Counted from the stretch's first letter, positions 35,287-44,497 are shown. The stretch is DNA of 64,000 nucleotides from Nocardiopsis gilva YIM 90087 (GCF_002263495.1 NZ_CP022753.1:3968001-4032000); one strand, 5' to 3'. A program made the numbers and translations. The notes: generated from the sequence alone by a model not told the origin.

Positions 35287-35450
35287 CTCGGTTTCCTTGT
35301 CATCAGGGGGCATTGCGATTCCTGACGGGAGCGCAGGCGCTCCCGTCGTTACCGTGACCGGTCGCGGTGACCGCACGGAGTCATGGGGGTGTCGATCGGG
35401 GTAATCGCGTGGGTCCTACGGCGCCGTCCACCCCTCCACCCATACGTCGG

Positions 35451-37121
35451 TCATTCCACAGTGACGTCGATCGTGTGCCACCCGGTGGCGCCGTCGGGTG
35501 CGGGCGGGGCCTCGTCCTCGGTCTGGACCGTCCCGTTCCGATCGGTGGCGCGGACGCTGAGCCGGTGCTCGCCCGGTTCCGCCTCCCACTCCAGCACCCA
35601 CTGCCGCCAGGTGTCGGTGGTGTCCTCCTCCGCGAGGCGGGCGGGGCGCCACGGGCCATCGTCCACCCGGACCTCGACGGCGTCCACGCCGACGCGCTGG
35701 GCCCAGGCGGCACCTGCCACCGCCACCCGTCCGGCGTCGATTCGCGCTCCTGACGTGGGCGTATCGATGCGCGACTGGGTCTTGATCGGTGCCCGGTCCG
35801 ACCATCCGCGGGGGACCCAGTAGGCGTCGAAGGCGTCGAACGTCGTCAGCTCGATCTCGACGATCCACTTGCATGCCGAGACGTATCCGTACAGGCCGGG
35901 GACGAGCATGCGCACCGGGAAGCCGTGCTCAGGCAGCAGGGGACGGCCGTTCATGCCGAGGGCGAGCATCGCGTCGCGGCCGTCGAGCACGTCGGCCACG
36001 GGGGTGCCGATCGTCATGCCGTCGGAGGAGCGCGACACGAGCTGATCGGCCGGGCCGCCCTCGGTCGGCGGGCGGACACCCGCTTCCTTCAACAGCGTCG
36101 CCAGCGGCACCCCGATCCACCGGGCGTTGCCGATGTAGGAGCCGCCCACGGGGTTGGAGACGCAGGCCAGCGTGATGTCGCGTTCCATCAGGTCGGAGCG
36201 GTTCAACAGGTCGTCGAAGGAGTACTGGCGCTCGGTGACGCCCCGGCCGTGGATACGCAGGGTCCAGGTGGTGGCGTCGATGCGCGGCACCGACAGCGCG
36301 GTGTCGATGCGGAAGAAGGCGGTGGACGGGGTGAGGAAGGGGGCCAGCCCTTCCAGCTCCAGGTCCGCGCCGTCCGGGAAGGGTGGCGCGGGCGAGGCCG
36401 GCGCGGGAAGCGTGATCTTCCGAGCGGCGGCGACGCTCTCGGCTTTCGACGCCGCGTACCAGCGCGCGCACGCCCCGGCACCGGCCGACACCGCTGCGGC
36501 GGCACCGGCGACCAGGACAAACCGGCGCCGGTCGAACCCGCCAGTGTCCTCGGGTGTCGCGTCGGGCGCCTCCGCCGCTTTCGCGCTGTTCGGCGACGAG
36601 GCCGGAGCGAGGTCGTCCGCCTCCTGTCGGGGCGCTTCCCGCGGAGCACGGGCGATCAGGAGACGGAGCAGCGCGATCGCGACGGCCGCGCCGAGAAGCG
36701 AGGGCAGCCCGTCCAGCAGCCCGCCGTCCGGCCGGGTCAGCGCCGCGACGAGGCTGATCAGACCGGCCAGCACGATCCCGGCGTCGCCGATCGCGGGCCG
36801 ACGTCGGGCCGCGCTACCGACCAGGGCGGCAAGGGCGGCCAGGGTGACGGCCATCCCGCCCAGCAGTACGGCCTTGTCAGCGGTCCCGAAGGTCGCGACG
36901 GCGAACTCCTTGAGCGGACGCGGGACGAGATCGATGACCGCCGCGCCGACGACGAGCAGCGGGGTGGCCTCGGGCCGCGTTATGGCGCCGACGACCTCGG
37001 CCGCCGCCAGGCCGGCGCCCGCGGCGATCAGCCCGCAGAGCGCCCCGATGGCGGGACGCACTGCGGGGGCCACGTCGCCGGGCCCTTGGGGCGTGGATGA
37101 ATCGTTGCGTTGATCCGACAC
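35451..37121 (-). CDS. Membrane-anchored sulfite-oxidase-family molybdenum enzyme
   Basis: About 556 residues. The N-terminal 175 residues hold about five membrane helices; an Arg-Arg-containing segment (FDRRRFVLVAGAAAAVSAGA) then leads into the molybdopterin domain. The domain has the Cys that binds molybdenum (DITLACVSNPVGGSYIGNAR), GFPVRMLVPGLYGYVSACKW and a C-terminal Mo-co dimerisation domain. It could oxidise sulfite or reduce methionine sulfoxide or other S/N-oxides outside the cell. GTG 37121 follows AAGGAGGGGC. It is divergent from sigK-rskA, which probably controls it. Confidence 0.88.
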   Translation of the reverse strand: MSDQRNDSSTPQGPGDVAPAVRPAIGALCGLIAAGAGLAAAEVVGAITRPEATPLLVVGAAVIDLVPRPLKEFAVATFGTADKAVLLGGMAVTLAALAALVGSAARRRPAIGDAGIVLAGLISLVAALTRPDGGLLDGLPSLLGAAVAIALLRLLIARAPREAPRQEADDLAPASSPNSAKAAEAPDATPEDTGGFDRRRFVLVAGAAAAVSAGAGACARWYAASKAESVAAARKITLPAPASPAPPFPDGADLELEGLAPFLTPSTAFFRIDTALSVPRIDATTWTLRIHGRGVTERQYSFDDLLNRSDLMERDITLACVSNPVGGSYIGNARWIGVPLATLLKEAGVRPPTEGGPADQLVSRSSDGMTIGTPVADVLDGRDAMLALGMNGRPLLPEHGFPVRMLVPGLYGYVSACKWIVEIELTTFDAFDAYWVPRGWSDRAPIKTQSRIDTPTSGARIDAGRVAVAGAAWAQRVGVDAVEVRVDDGPWRPARLAEEDTTDTWRQWVLEWEAEPGEHRLSVRATDRNGTVQTEDEAPPAPDGATGWHTIDVTVE

Positions 37122-37276
37122 GCCCCTCCTTCGGACCGGCACGTGGCGGGGCGACGGAGACTGCGGTAACGAAAGGATAAATACGGTCGAGCGGGGTGGG
37201 GCGGCGTCTCCCTCCGCCTCCCTGCTCCGAATGCCAGAGTGGAGGGTGACGACGCGACAGCACCAGGGGAAGGGCG

Positions 37277-37894
37277 GTGGCCGGGGTGGAGCAGGCGATA
37301 CCGGTGGGTCCTCCGCCGGACGGCGGCGGCACGGAGGTGCACCCACCGGATGACCTGGGCGACCTGCTGCGCCGCACGGCCCGCGGCGACCTCATCGCGT
37401 TCGAGGCGGTGTACCGGGACCTCTCCGGTCCGGTCTTCGGGCTGGTGCAGCGGGTTCTCCGGGACCGCGCCCAGGCCGAGGAGGTGACCCAGGAGGTGTT
37501 CACAGAGATGTGGCGGACCGCCGCCCGCTTCGACGCCGAACGCGGCGGTGTGCGCTCCTGGGTGCTGACCATCGCGCACCGGCGCGCGGTCGACCGGGTC
37601 CGCTCCGAGCAGGCGGCCGCGACCCGCCTGGAGCAGGTCGGGCGGCTGGAACCGGACTCCTCCCCTGCTGACGACGTCCCTGACCAGGTCGAGCACCGGT
37701 TGGAGCGGGAGAAGGTGCGACGCTGCCTGCGCCGCCTGACCGAGGTCCAGCGCGAGACGGTGCGGCTGACCTACTACACCGGCTACACGCAGCGCGAGGC
37801 GGCCGAGCTGCTCCGGGTCCCACTGACCACGGTGAAGGGCCGCCTGCGCGATGGACTGATCAAGCTGCGCGACTGCCTGGGGGTGGCCGAATGA
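37277..37894 (+). CDS. sigK: ECF sigma factor, SigK type
   Basis: A 205-residue ECF sigma factor. Region 2 spans about residues 35-105 (EAVYRDLSGPVFGLVQRVLR; QAEEVTQEVFTEMWR) and region 4 about 150-200 (YYTGYTQREAAELLRVPLTT). It matches the SigK/group that is paired with an RskA anti-sigma factor, and that gene follows with an ATGA overlap. The GTG start at 37277 is chosen over the GTG four codons on (37286). In mycobacteria SigK is released when RskA is degraded. Confidence 0.9.
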   Translation: MAGVEQAIPVGPPPDGGGTEVHPPDDLGDLLRRTARGDLIAFEAVYRDLSGPVFGLVQRVLRDRAQAEEVTQEVFTEMWRTAARFDAERGGVRSWVLTIAHRRAVDRVRSEQAAATRLEQVGRLEPDSSPADDVPDQVEHRLEREKVRRCLRRLTEVQRETVRLTYYTGYTQREAAELLRVPLTTVKGRLRDGLIKLRDCLGVAE

Positions 37895-38712
37895 GCACGC
37901 CGGACCACGGCACAACCGACAACGAGGTGCACGGCCTGACCGCCGCGTACGCGGTCGACGCGCTGACCGGTGAGGAACGTGAGCGGGCCGAACGGCATCT
38001 GGCCGAGTGCGCCGACTGCCGCCGCGACCTGCAGGAATTTCGGGCGACGACGGTACGTCTGGCCTACGGCGAGGCGGAAGCACCCCACCAGCGGGTCTGG
38101 GAACGGCTGCGCACCACCGTCCCGCACATCCGGCAGCTCCCGCCCCTGACAGCCGAGCACGGGCAGGAGTCCACAGCGCCTGAGACATCGGCGCCCGCTG
38201 CGTCCGATGAGTCGACGTCCGGCGCGTCCGGCGTACCCGCACCCGTCGTCCCGCTGCGGCGCCGCACGGTGCTGCCGTGGCTCGTCGCGGCCGCGTGCCT
38301 GGTCATCACGCTCATCCTGGGTGGGGTCGTGATGTCGATGCAGCAGCGGATGGACGATATGCAGGCGCACACCGCCCAGGTCGAGGCTCTGCTGGCGGCG
38401 TCCGATGCCCGAATGCGGGAGTCGGAGGTCTCGCACACCACCGCCCGCGCGACCGTCGTCACCTCCGAGGAGATGGACAGCGCCATGATCATGGTCGACG
38501 GCCTGGCCCCGCCGCCCGAAGGCATGGGTTACCAGATGTGGCTGGTGGACGACGGCGACATGCGCTCGGCCGGGATGCTGGAGCAGACGGCCGACGGGAT
38601 GCTGTCGGGCATGGCCAAGGACCTCGGCTCGGCCCGCCAGATCGGCATCACCCTCGAACCGGCCTCCGGCATGCCCGAACCCAGCGAGGAGCCGATGAAG
38701 GTCGAGGTGTGA
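37891..38712 (+). CDS. rskA: Anti-sigma-K factor
   Basis: A 273-residue single-pass membrane anti-sigma factor. The N-terminal zinc-binding ASD has HLAECADC (about residues 31-38). One transmembrane helix lies at about 128-150 (VLPWLVAAACLVITLILGGV). The outer domain is the RskA C-terminal type with PPPEGMGYQMWLVDDGDM. That outer part is Met-rich (about a dozen residues). It overlaps sigK by four bases. It holds SigK inactive until regulated proteolysis. Confidence 0.9.
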   Translation: MSTPDHGTTDNEVHGLTAAYAVDALTGEERERAERHLAECADCRRDLQEFRATTVRLAYGEAEAPHQRVWERLRTTVPHIRQLPPLTAEHGQESTAPETSAPAASDESTSGASGVPAPVVPLRRRTVLPWLVAAACLVITLILGGVVMSMQQRMDDMQAHTAQVEALLAASDARMRESEVSHTTARATVVTSEEMDSAMIMVDGLAPPPEGMGYQMWLVDDGDMRSAGMLEQTADGMLSGMAKDLGSARQIGITLEPASGMPEPSEEPMKVEV

Positions 38713-38758
38713 GCGGCGGTGAGGGCCCGCACCTCCGCACACCACCAGAAAGGTCCGG

Positions 38759-41083
38759 CTACCCGGAACAGATCTCGCGAGTGCGTTCGAGTTCGCGGTC
38801 GCCTTCGTCGATCCCAGCCTTGAGCTGTTCGACGCGAGCGGAGGCGTGGTCCTTCCAGGCCCGGGCGAAATGGCGGCGCGTCCTATACCCGTTGGTGGCG
38901 CCGGTGGTCATCGAGATAAGGAACGCCCCGCCAAAAAGCACGGCGTCATAGAAGACCAGTGAGAAGAGGACGCTCTGGGCACTCTCAGGCTCGGTCGATA
39001 TGTAGCGGAACGGCGTGAAGAGAGCGATCGGTGCGAGCACGCACCCCCCAACAAAGAGCAGGATCTTCAGCACGTGCAGCACCCTCTGCACGATCCACCG
39101 GGTACGGGCCTGGTCCAAGTCGACGTGGGCCTGCTCAAGCTCGCTGTGCCAGGAGCGCCGATACGCGGCCATCGTCCGGACCGTACTCGCGGCGGCATGC
39201 ACGGCGGCGGCGTACCCCGCGCGCTCGGGACCCTGGGCGCGCTCCACGCGCTGCCAGAGCGCGTGGAACAACTTCCGCGTCTCGTCATCACCGTTGCTGT
39301 CCGGGGGCTCGATCTGGCCGGGGCGTAGCAGGTAGGCCACGATCAGTCCGGGGTCGACGTAGACCGGTCGGGACTGCCGCCACCCCGAGAGCTGTTCGCG
39401 GAGCTGCTCCAGGAAGGAGACGCCCGCCGATTCGGCTATCTTCAGATCGTCGCCCAGCTGCCGCCGCAGGTCGCTGTCCGGGCCGTGGTATAGGGCCATG
39501 GTGCGCAGCACAGCCGGTCTGGCCAGGAGCAGCATTTCGTTGGCCGGAGGGGCGCCGGTGAACAGCGGGCGCACGTCAGCGAAGAGTTCACGGAGGCCGT
39601 CGACGGAGGCGTCCTGGCCGCGGAAGACGGGCGGGAGGTCGGGGCGCAGTTGGGCGACGAACCAGGCGACGGTCTGGTTGACATCCTCGGGTTTGCGGCG
39701 GAAGACGGATCGGTCGACCGTGGTGTCGCCAGCGTCGTCGACCATCCAGGAGCCCAGCATGTCGCGCTCGGCCTCGTTGGCGAAGACGCGGACGGCTTCG
39801 CCCCAGTTGAGCTGCATGGCGGCGGCGAGTTCGCGTGCGTCGATGTACTTCTCGCCCGCGAACCAGTAGGGCGGGATGCTTCCCGTTCCCGGCCGCAGTG
39901 TCGAGGCGACCTGGGATCCCTCACCCTCTCCACCGCCAGGCGGAGCCACGACGGTGCCGCGGTCAGGATCGGCCGGAAGCTGCGGGTGGTGCGACGCCTC
40001 ATTGATTCCGGCGGTCCCGGCGGGCGGGGTCGCGTGGGTGTAGGCCAGGGTCCCACCCTCCGCGATTCCGGGTGCTGAGGCGCCCGGGTCGACGCGGGTG
40101 GGCGGGGTCGCGGGCGCGACGGCCGTCGGGGACAGCGGGGACTCCACGGTTGTGGGTGCGACGGGGGACTCGACGGTAGTCGGCGGGGTCGGTGGCACCA
40201 CAGAGGTGGGGACGTGCGAGGGATCCGCCGTCGCCGCACCGTCCTCGGCCGGGGCACCGCCGCCCGTGTCCCGCGTCGGCGGTCCGGTGACCAGCCAGTC
40301 CATGAGAGTCCGGGCGCTGGGGCGGGCGTCGGGCGCCTTCTCCAGGCAGGCCAGAACAATGGGCAGCAGCGGGCCACCGAGGTCCCCGGTGTCGGGCTCG
40401 CCCGCCAGGATCCGGGCGATACGGGCCGCCTGCGTCGGAGCGGCGAACGCCTCCTGTCCTGTGGCGGCGTACACCATGACCGCACCCCAGGCGAAGATGT
40501 CCACGGCGGCTGTCAGCCGTGATCCCTCCAGCTGCTCGGGCGCCATGTAGCCGATGGTCCCGACCACGCCGCTGGCGGTGACGGAGGTCGTCTCCACGGC
40601 CCGGGCGATGCCGAAGTCGATGACGCGCGGGCCGTCGGCCGCGAGCATGATGTTCTCCGGCTTAAGGTCGCGGTGGACGACGCCCGCCGCGTGGATCGCC
40701 GTCAGCGCCGTGGCGGTGGACACGGCCAGCCGGTGGAGGTCGGCACCGTGGCGCGGCCCGTCGGCGCGTACGGATTCCAGAAGGGTGGGGCCGTCGATGT
40801 ACTCCGAGGCGATCCAGGGGGTCGCCGCGTCGGGATCGGCGTCGAGGATGTCGGCGGTGCAGAATCCGCTGACCCGGCGCGCCTGGGTCACTTCCTGGGC
40901 GAATCTGCGCCGGGCGTCGGGGTCGGAGGCCCAGCTGTCGTGCAGCAGCTTGAGCGCCACACGGCGGCCGTCGGGGTCCTCGCCCAGGAACACCTCGCCG
41001 AATCCGCCCCGGCCAAGCCGTCGAACCAGCCGGTACTTTCCGATCGTCCGGTCATCGGCCGCCGTCTCGGGATGTTCGGTCAT
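38759..41083 (-). CDS. Transmembrane Ser/Thr protein kinase with novel C-terminal half
   Basis: A 774-residue protein. Residues 15-275 are a Hanks-type kinase with all catalytic motifs (GRGGFGEV, ALKLL, HRDLKPEN, VIDFGIAR, GYMAPEQ). A Pro/Thr linker with repeated PTTVESP units (about 285-350) leads to a region I do not recognise (about 390-640; PYWFAGEKYIDARELAAAMQ is its start), then two membrane helices and a coiled, charged tail. There are no PASTA repeats. ATG 41083 is the start. It is beside a potassium channel on the same strand. Confidence 0.88.
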   Translation of the reverse strand: MTEHPETAADDRTIGKYRLVRRLGRGGFGEVFLGEDPDGRRVALKLLHDSWASDPDARRRFAQEVTQARRVSGFCTADILDADPDAATPWIASEYIDGPTLLESVRADGPRHGADLHRLAVSTATALTAIHAAGVVHRDLKPENIMLAADGPRVIDFGIARAVETTSVTASGVVGTIGYMAPEQLEGSRLTAAVDIFAWGAVMVYAATGQEAFAAPTQAARIARILAGEPDTGDLGGPLLPIVLACLEKAPDARPSARTLMDWLVTGPPTRDTGGGAPAEDGAATADPSHVPTSVVPPTPPTTVESPVAPTTVESPLSPTAVAPATPPTRVDPGASAPGIAEGGTLAYTHATPPAGTAGINEASHHPQLPADPDRGTVVAPPGGGEGEGSQVASTLRPGTGSIPPYWFAGEKYIDARELAAAMQLNWGEAVRVFANEAERDMLGSWMVDDAGDTTVDRSVFRRKPEDVNQTVAWFVAQLRPDLPPVFRGQDASVDGLRELFADVRPLFTGAPPANEMLLLARPAVLRTMALYHGPDSDLRRQLGDDLKIAESAGVSFLEQLREQLSGWRQSRPVYVDPGLIVAYLLRPGQIEPPDSNGDDETRKLFHALWQRVERAQGPERAGYAAAVHAAASTVRTMAAYRRSWHSELEQAHVDLDQARTRWIVQRVLHVLKILLFVGGCVLAPIALFTPFRYISTEPESAQSVLFSLVFYDAVLFGGAFLISMTTGATNGYRTRRHFARAWKDHASARVEQLKAGIDEGDRELERTREICSG

Positions 41084-41219
41084 TGCCGGCTTTCCAGGAA
41101 CCGGGCAGCCGCCGGCTCCGACGACGCCCCGGCGGCCCGATGGCGTGCGGCACGGGCCCTGCGGGGGATGTGGGTGGGGGTACGGGACGCGACTATAGCC
41201 CCTCCCGCCCCTTTCCCGC

Positions 41220-41921
41220 CTAACGCCCAGGGTGCGGGCTCTCGACATCTCCTCGATCCCCGCCAGCACCGGCGGCGTCGGCCGGAGCGATGTAGGCGCC
41301 AACCAGCCGCGCGATGACCGTGGTGAGGAAGAGCGTGCCCGAGACCGTCTCGACGACGGCCAGCGAGCGCACCCACGGAGTGAGAGGGAGCACGTCGCCA
41401 TAGCCGAGGGTGGCCATGGTGACGTACGAGAAGTACATGAGCTGCTGCCAAGTGACGGGTTCCTCGGGCGCCGCGGAGTCCTCGAAGCTGCCCGGCCAGA
41501 CGATCTCGACCGCGCCGAACGTCGCGGCGAACAGGCCGCCGAGGAGCAGGTAGACGCAGACAGCGGCGAGAATCAGGTCCGGTCCGTGCGCCTGGCTGCG
41601 CCGGAAGATGAACCTCAGCAGCGAGACCATGAGGCAGCTCTGGAAGACCGCCACCGAGATGAACATGCCGAGGTGGGCGGCTTCGCTCTCCTGGTCGACG
41701 GCGACCCACAGGCCGAAGATCAGGAACACCACGGCGACGACGAAGATCGGCACCGTCCGCAACGACTCCTCGCGGACGAGCATGATGCCGAACACGATCA
41801 TGCCGGTGTAGAGGAGCATGTAGACAGCGGTCCACAGCGACCCGTGCAGCGTCAGGGGATACCCGAACTGCAGCAGCGCGACCGAGACGAGGAAGATGCC
41901 GAGCGTCCAGGTACGGACCAT
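41220..41921 (-). CDS. Potassium channel (TLGYGD filter)
   Basis: A 233-residue integral membrane protein with four N-terminal helices, a fifth helix, a pore helix, the selectivity filter TLGYGDV (about residues 178-184) and a last helix. The fourth helix lacks regular arginines, so it is unlikely to be voltage-gated, and there is no RCK domain, so gating is unclear. It forms a tetramer that conducts K+. It precedes the kinase gene on the same strand, with 136 bases between them. Confidence 0.88.
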   Translation of the reverse strand: MVRTWTLGIFLVSVALLQFGYPLTLHGSLWTAVYMLLYTGMIVFGIMLVREESLRTVPIFVVAVVFLIFGLWVAVDQESEAAHLGMFISVAVFQSCLMVSLLRFIFRRSQAHGPDLILAAVCVYLLLGGLFAATFGAVEIVWPGSFEDSAAPEEPVTWQQLMYFSYVTMATLGYGDVLPLTPWVRSLAVVETVSGTLFLTTVIARLVGAYIAPADAAGAGGDRGDVESPHPGR

Positions 41922-42223
41922 TGGCTCCCCTGACCTCCCGCAAATAGCGCTCTGACCAGTTCGGATCTCAATCCGAACGGCACACTGGCGATCGTGATCC
42001 TAATTCGCCTCGACACTACGGGCGGGCGTGCCACGCCAACGGCCACGCTCACGCGGCAAGGGAGATCCCGTCTCATTCATTAATGACGACTGCACCGCGT
42101 ACGCCTGTCGCCGCAGACTACGCCTCTGTGACGTTTGTCGTTAATGACCCATTACGCACCTTTATGCACCTGATGGCCGCTATGTTGATTCTCAACATTC
42201 CCCTGGATCAACACGGAGCTTTC
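41922..42223. other. 302-base intergenic region with TCATTAATGA palindrome
   Basis: This gap between divergent genes holds both promoters. TCATTAATGA (42077-42086) is a perfect palindrome, and a related GTCGTTAATGA follows at 42137-42147. In-frame sequence upstream of the lipoprotein start has no lipoprotein character, so I leave it untranslated. Confidence 0.45.
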
Positions 42224-42679
42224 ATGCCTGCTGTCATCCCCCGAAGCCGCGCGGGTCGCGGTGTCGCCGTGGCCGCCGTTGTCATGGCGAGCGTGTCACT
42301 GTCGGGTTGCGGTCTCCTCATGGGCAATGCCTTCGACATCGAGGTCGGCGAATGCCTGGCGTCCGTCCCTAAGGACGGGGAGGTCTTCGACGTCGAGACC
42401 ATCGACTGCGCGGAGTCCCACGAGGGAGAGGTCTACGCGAACGTCACGCTGGACGACGGAGAATTCCCCGGCCTTGAGAAGATCGGGAAGATGGTCGACA
42501 CCCGCTGCCGCGAGGAGTTCGAGTCGTTCGTGGGCATCGGCTTCGACGATTCCGAACTGGACTTCACCTCGCTGCACCCGACCGAGGAATCGTGGAACAC
42601 GTGGGACGACCGCCAGGTCACCTGCATCGTCATCGACCCCAAGGGGACCACCGGCTCGCTGAAGGGCGCCGAGCGCTGA
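42224..42679 (+). CDS. Septum-formation-domain lipoprotein
   Basis: A 151-residue lipoprotein: signal peptide with lipobox LSGC near residue 27, then a Septum_form-type domain (EVGECLASVP; VETIDCAESHEGEVYANV; CREEFESFVG). Its cysteines pair as in that family. CGGAG 5 bases before ATG 42224 sets the start. Members of the family are found throughout actinobacteria beside kinases and secretion genes; the exact role is unknown. It precedes the toxin gene by 220 bases. Confidence 0.8.
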   Translation: MPAVIPRSRAGRGVAVAAVVMASVSLSGCGLLMGNAFDIEVGECLASVPKDGEVFDVETIDCAESHEGEVYANVTLDDGEFPGLEKIGKMVDTRCREEFESFVGIGFDDSELDFTSLHPTEESWNTWDDRQVTCIVIDPKGTTGSLKGAER

Positions 42680-42899
42680 TTCGGCACCGAACCCCGCTCG
42701 TGGAACTCGCCAACGGACGGGGCGTGTGCGTTGACGTCTGACCGCTGTCAATGACGGGCCCCGACGCGGTACGCGCCGGGGCACTGTTGTTACTCGCTCA
42801 CGCGGGTGCGGGTCGTGTTCGTCGGAGCGCTCGAATGAAGACGACCCGCCCCTGGAACGGTTTCTCGACGCGCTGACCGACGCCGCCGGCAACGATGTA

Positions 42900-44102
42900 G
42901 TGGGAGCCCTCGAAGGCGCCGGGTCACTCCTGACCGACCCGGTGGGAACCGTTGGCGAAGCTTGGGACGCCATCGTCGAGGATCCCGTCGGACTGATCCT
43001 CAGCAAGGAGTTCCGGGAGGCCTGGAAGAACGGCGACTGGCCAGCGGCCTTTGGCTATGGCCTGTGGGACATCGGTACAACCCTCGTCGGGGGCGTCGGC
43101 ATACTCCTGAAGGGCGGCAAGGCCTTTGGTAAATTGCCTCAAGGCAGTGGCGAGAAACCTCCGAAGGGAAGCGATCCTGACAAGGACAGCGGACAGAATC
43201 CCGATAAGGAGGATTCCGCAGACGGCGAGAAGAAGGACGAGGACAACAACGCTGCCGGGTGTCCACCGGGAAACAGCTTCCTCCCCGGCACCCCTGTACT
43301 TCTCGCGGACGGTACCACTGCGCCCATCGAGAACGTAGCCGTCGGCAACGAGGTCTGGGCCTTCGATCCGCTGACCGGCGAGGAAGGCCCACGCCCAGTC
43401 ACCGCCACCATCACCGGGTCGGGCGAGAAAACCCTCGTCGAGATCACCACCGTCGATGACGAGGGCGATACGGGATCGGTCACTGCCACCGACGAACACC
43501 CGTTCTGGGTCCCCGATGTGGCTGAGTGGGTCGACGCGATCGACTTGGAGCCAGGAACCTGGCTGCGCACATCCAGCGGCACATGGGTACAGGTCACAGC
43601 GACCAAGGTTCACACCGCTGCCAACGCGCAGGTCCACAACCTCACTGTTGGGGGCTTGCACACTTACTATGTTGGGACGATTGGGGCCAGCGTCCTTGTT
43701 CACAACAAGAGCGGGTGTGTCCCCGGCGGAGGCCTTCGGAAGCATGAAGAGCTCGGCGGACACACCATTGAGCGCCATGTAGCCAAATCCGAGAAGTGGC
43801 TCCGCCGCCGACTCAAGAACGACCCGGATATGACACAGGCTTCAAGCTTCAAGGATCTATCCACGGCAGAAAGGGCCATTTCAAAGGCACTTTCTGACAA
43901 CCAGGGTGCTATCGACAAGTGGATCGATTCCGACACTGGAGGACAGCTCAAGCTTGAGAAGAAGCCAGTCGGCGAAAACGTTGGACCAGTCGTCAGGCGG
44001 GATGGATCGTCGAAAGACGGAAGAAGAGTTACAATAATCCTCAGGAAGGATAAAAACTCATCCACAGGATATCGAGTTCATACCGCATTTCCGGATAAGT
44101 GA
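42900..44102 (+). CDS. Orphan polymorphic toxin: Hint domain plus RNase A-like toxin
   Basis: A 400-residue protein. Residues 1-80 are Gly/Ala-rich, followed by an acidic linker. Residues 120-280 are a pretoxin Hint domain (NSFLPGTPVLLADGTTAPIE to VLVHNKS), which self-cleaves to release the toxin. Residues 285-400 match the bacterial RNase A-like CdiA toxins (GGHTIERHVAKSEKWLRRRL; GYRVHTAFP). The frame is open and coding-like upstream to 42735 without any start codon, so the gene looks 5'-truncated from a larger toxin; GTG 42900 is the first possible start and has no ribosome site. The toxin part is less GC-rich. Confidence 0.85.
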   Translation: MGALEGAGSLLTDPVGTVGEAWDAIVEDPVGLILSKEFREAWKNGDWPAAFGYGLWDIGTTLVGGVGILLKGGKAFGKLPQGSGEKPPKGSDPDKDSGQNPDKEDSADGEKKDEDNNAAGCPPGNSFLPGTPVLLADGTTAPIENVAVGNEVWAFDPLTGEEGPRPVTATITGSGEKTLVEITTVDDEGDTGSVTATDEHPFWVPDVAEWVDAIDLEPGTWLRTSSGTWVQVTATKVHTAANAQVHNLTVGGLHTYYVGTIGASVLVHNKSGCVPGGGLRKHEELGGHTIERHVAKSEKWLRRRLKNDPDMTQASSFKDLSTAERAISKALSDNQGAIDKWIDSDTGGQLKLEKKPVGENVGPVVRRDGSSKDGRRVTIILRKDKNSSTGYRVHTAFPDK

Positions 44103-44410
44103 TGAACTACGAAAATCTCCACGAGTTCATTGGAGGAGTCTACCATCAGGATTGGAGCCTTGATTTCCCAGACCAAGAATCAGCAATCAGATATTTTCTT
44201 TCGACGAGCGACTCCGAGTTTATCCAGCGCGTCCTCCTGGAGATAGATGAACTTCTTCGCGAACAAAGATCAGAGAAGCGGCTGAAGAAAACCGTACAAC
44301 GGGACTTCAGCGGCAACATCGTCCCACAGAAAACTCCGCAACGTTGGCACGACTGGTTGGTCTGGTTGAGGGAGGAGATCAAAGCTTCCTCGGCAGACGC
44401 TAACCCATGA
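44102..44410 (+). CDS. cdiI: CdiI-type immunity protein
   Basis: A 102-residue acidic protein with FIGGVYHQDWSLDF near the N-terminus, the hallmark of contact-dependent growth inhibition immunity proteins. Its ATG overlaps the toxin stop by one base (TGATG; a GTG at 44099 is possible), as expected for a toxin-immunity pair. The DNA has about even GC and rare codons (AGA, TTT, CTT), unlike the surroundings, which indicates recent transfer along with the toxin tip. It should bind and block the RNase domain. Confidence 0.85.
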   Translation: MNYENLHEFIGGVYHQDWSLDFPDQESAIRYFLSTSDSEFIQRVLLEIDELLREQRSEKRLKKTVQRDFSGNIVPQKTPQRWHDWLVWLREEIKASSADANP

Positions 44411-44458
44411 CTGTAGGGTCGATGTCCGAGACCGCCGACGCAATGCACAGCACGAACG

Positions 44459-44497
44459 AATGGGCCGCCGCCGTCTTGTAGACGGTGGCGGCCCATT
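44459..44497. terminator. Bidirectional terminator, twin of the one at 50977
   Basis: A 17-base stem with one mismatch (44459-44475 with 44481-44497) around the loop TTGTA. It lies between the immunity gene and the converging NACHT gene. Confidence 0.8.
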
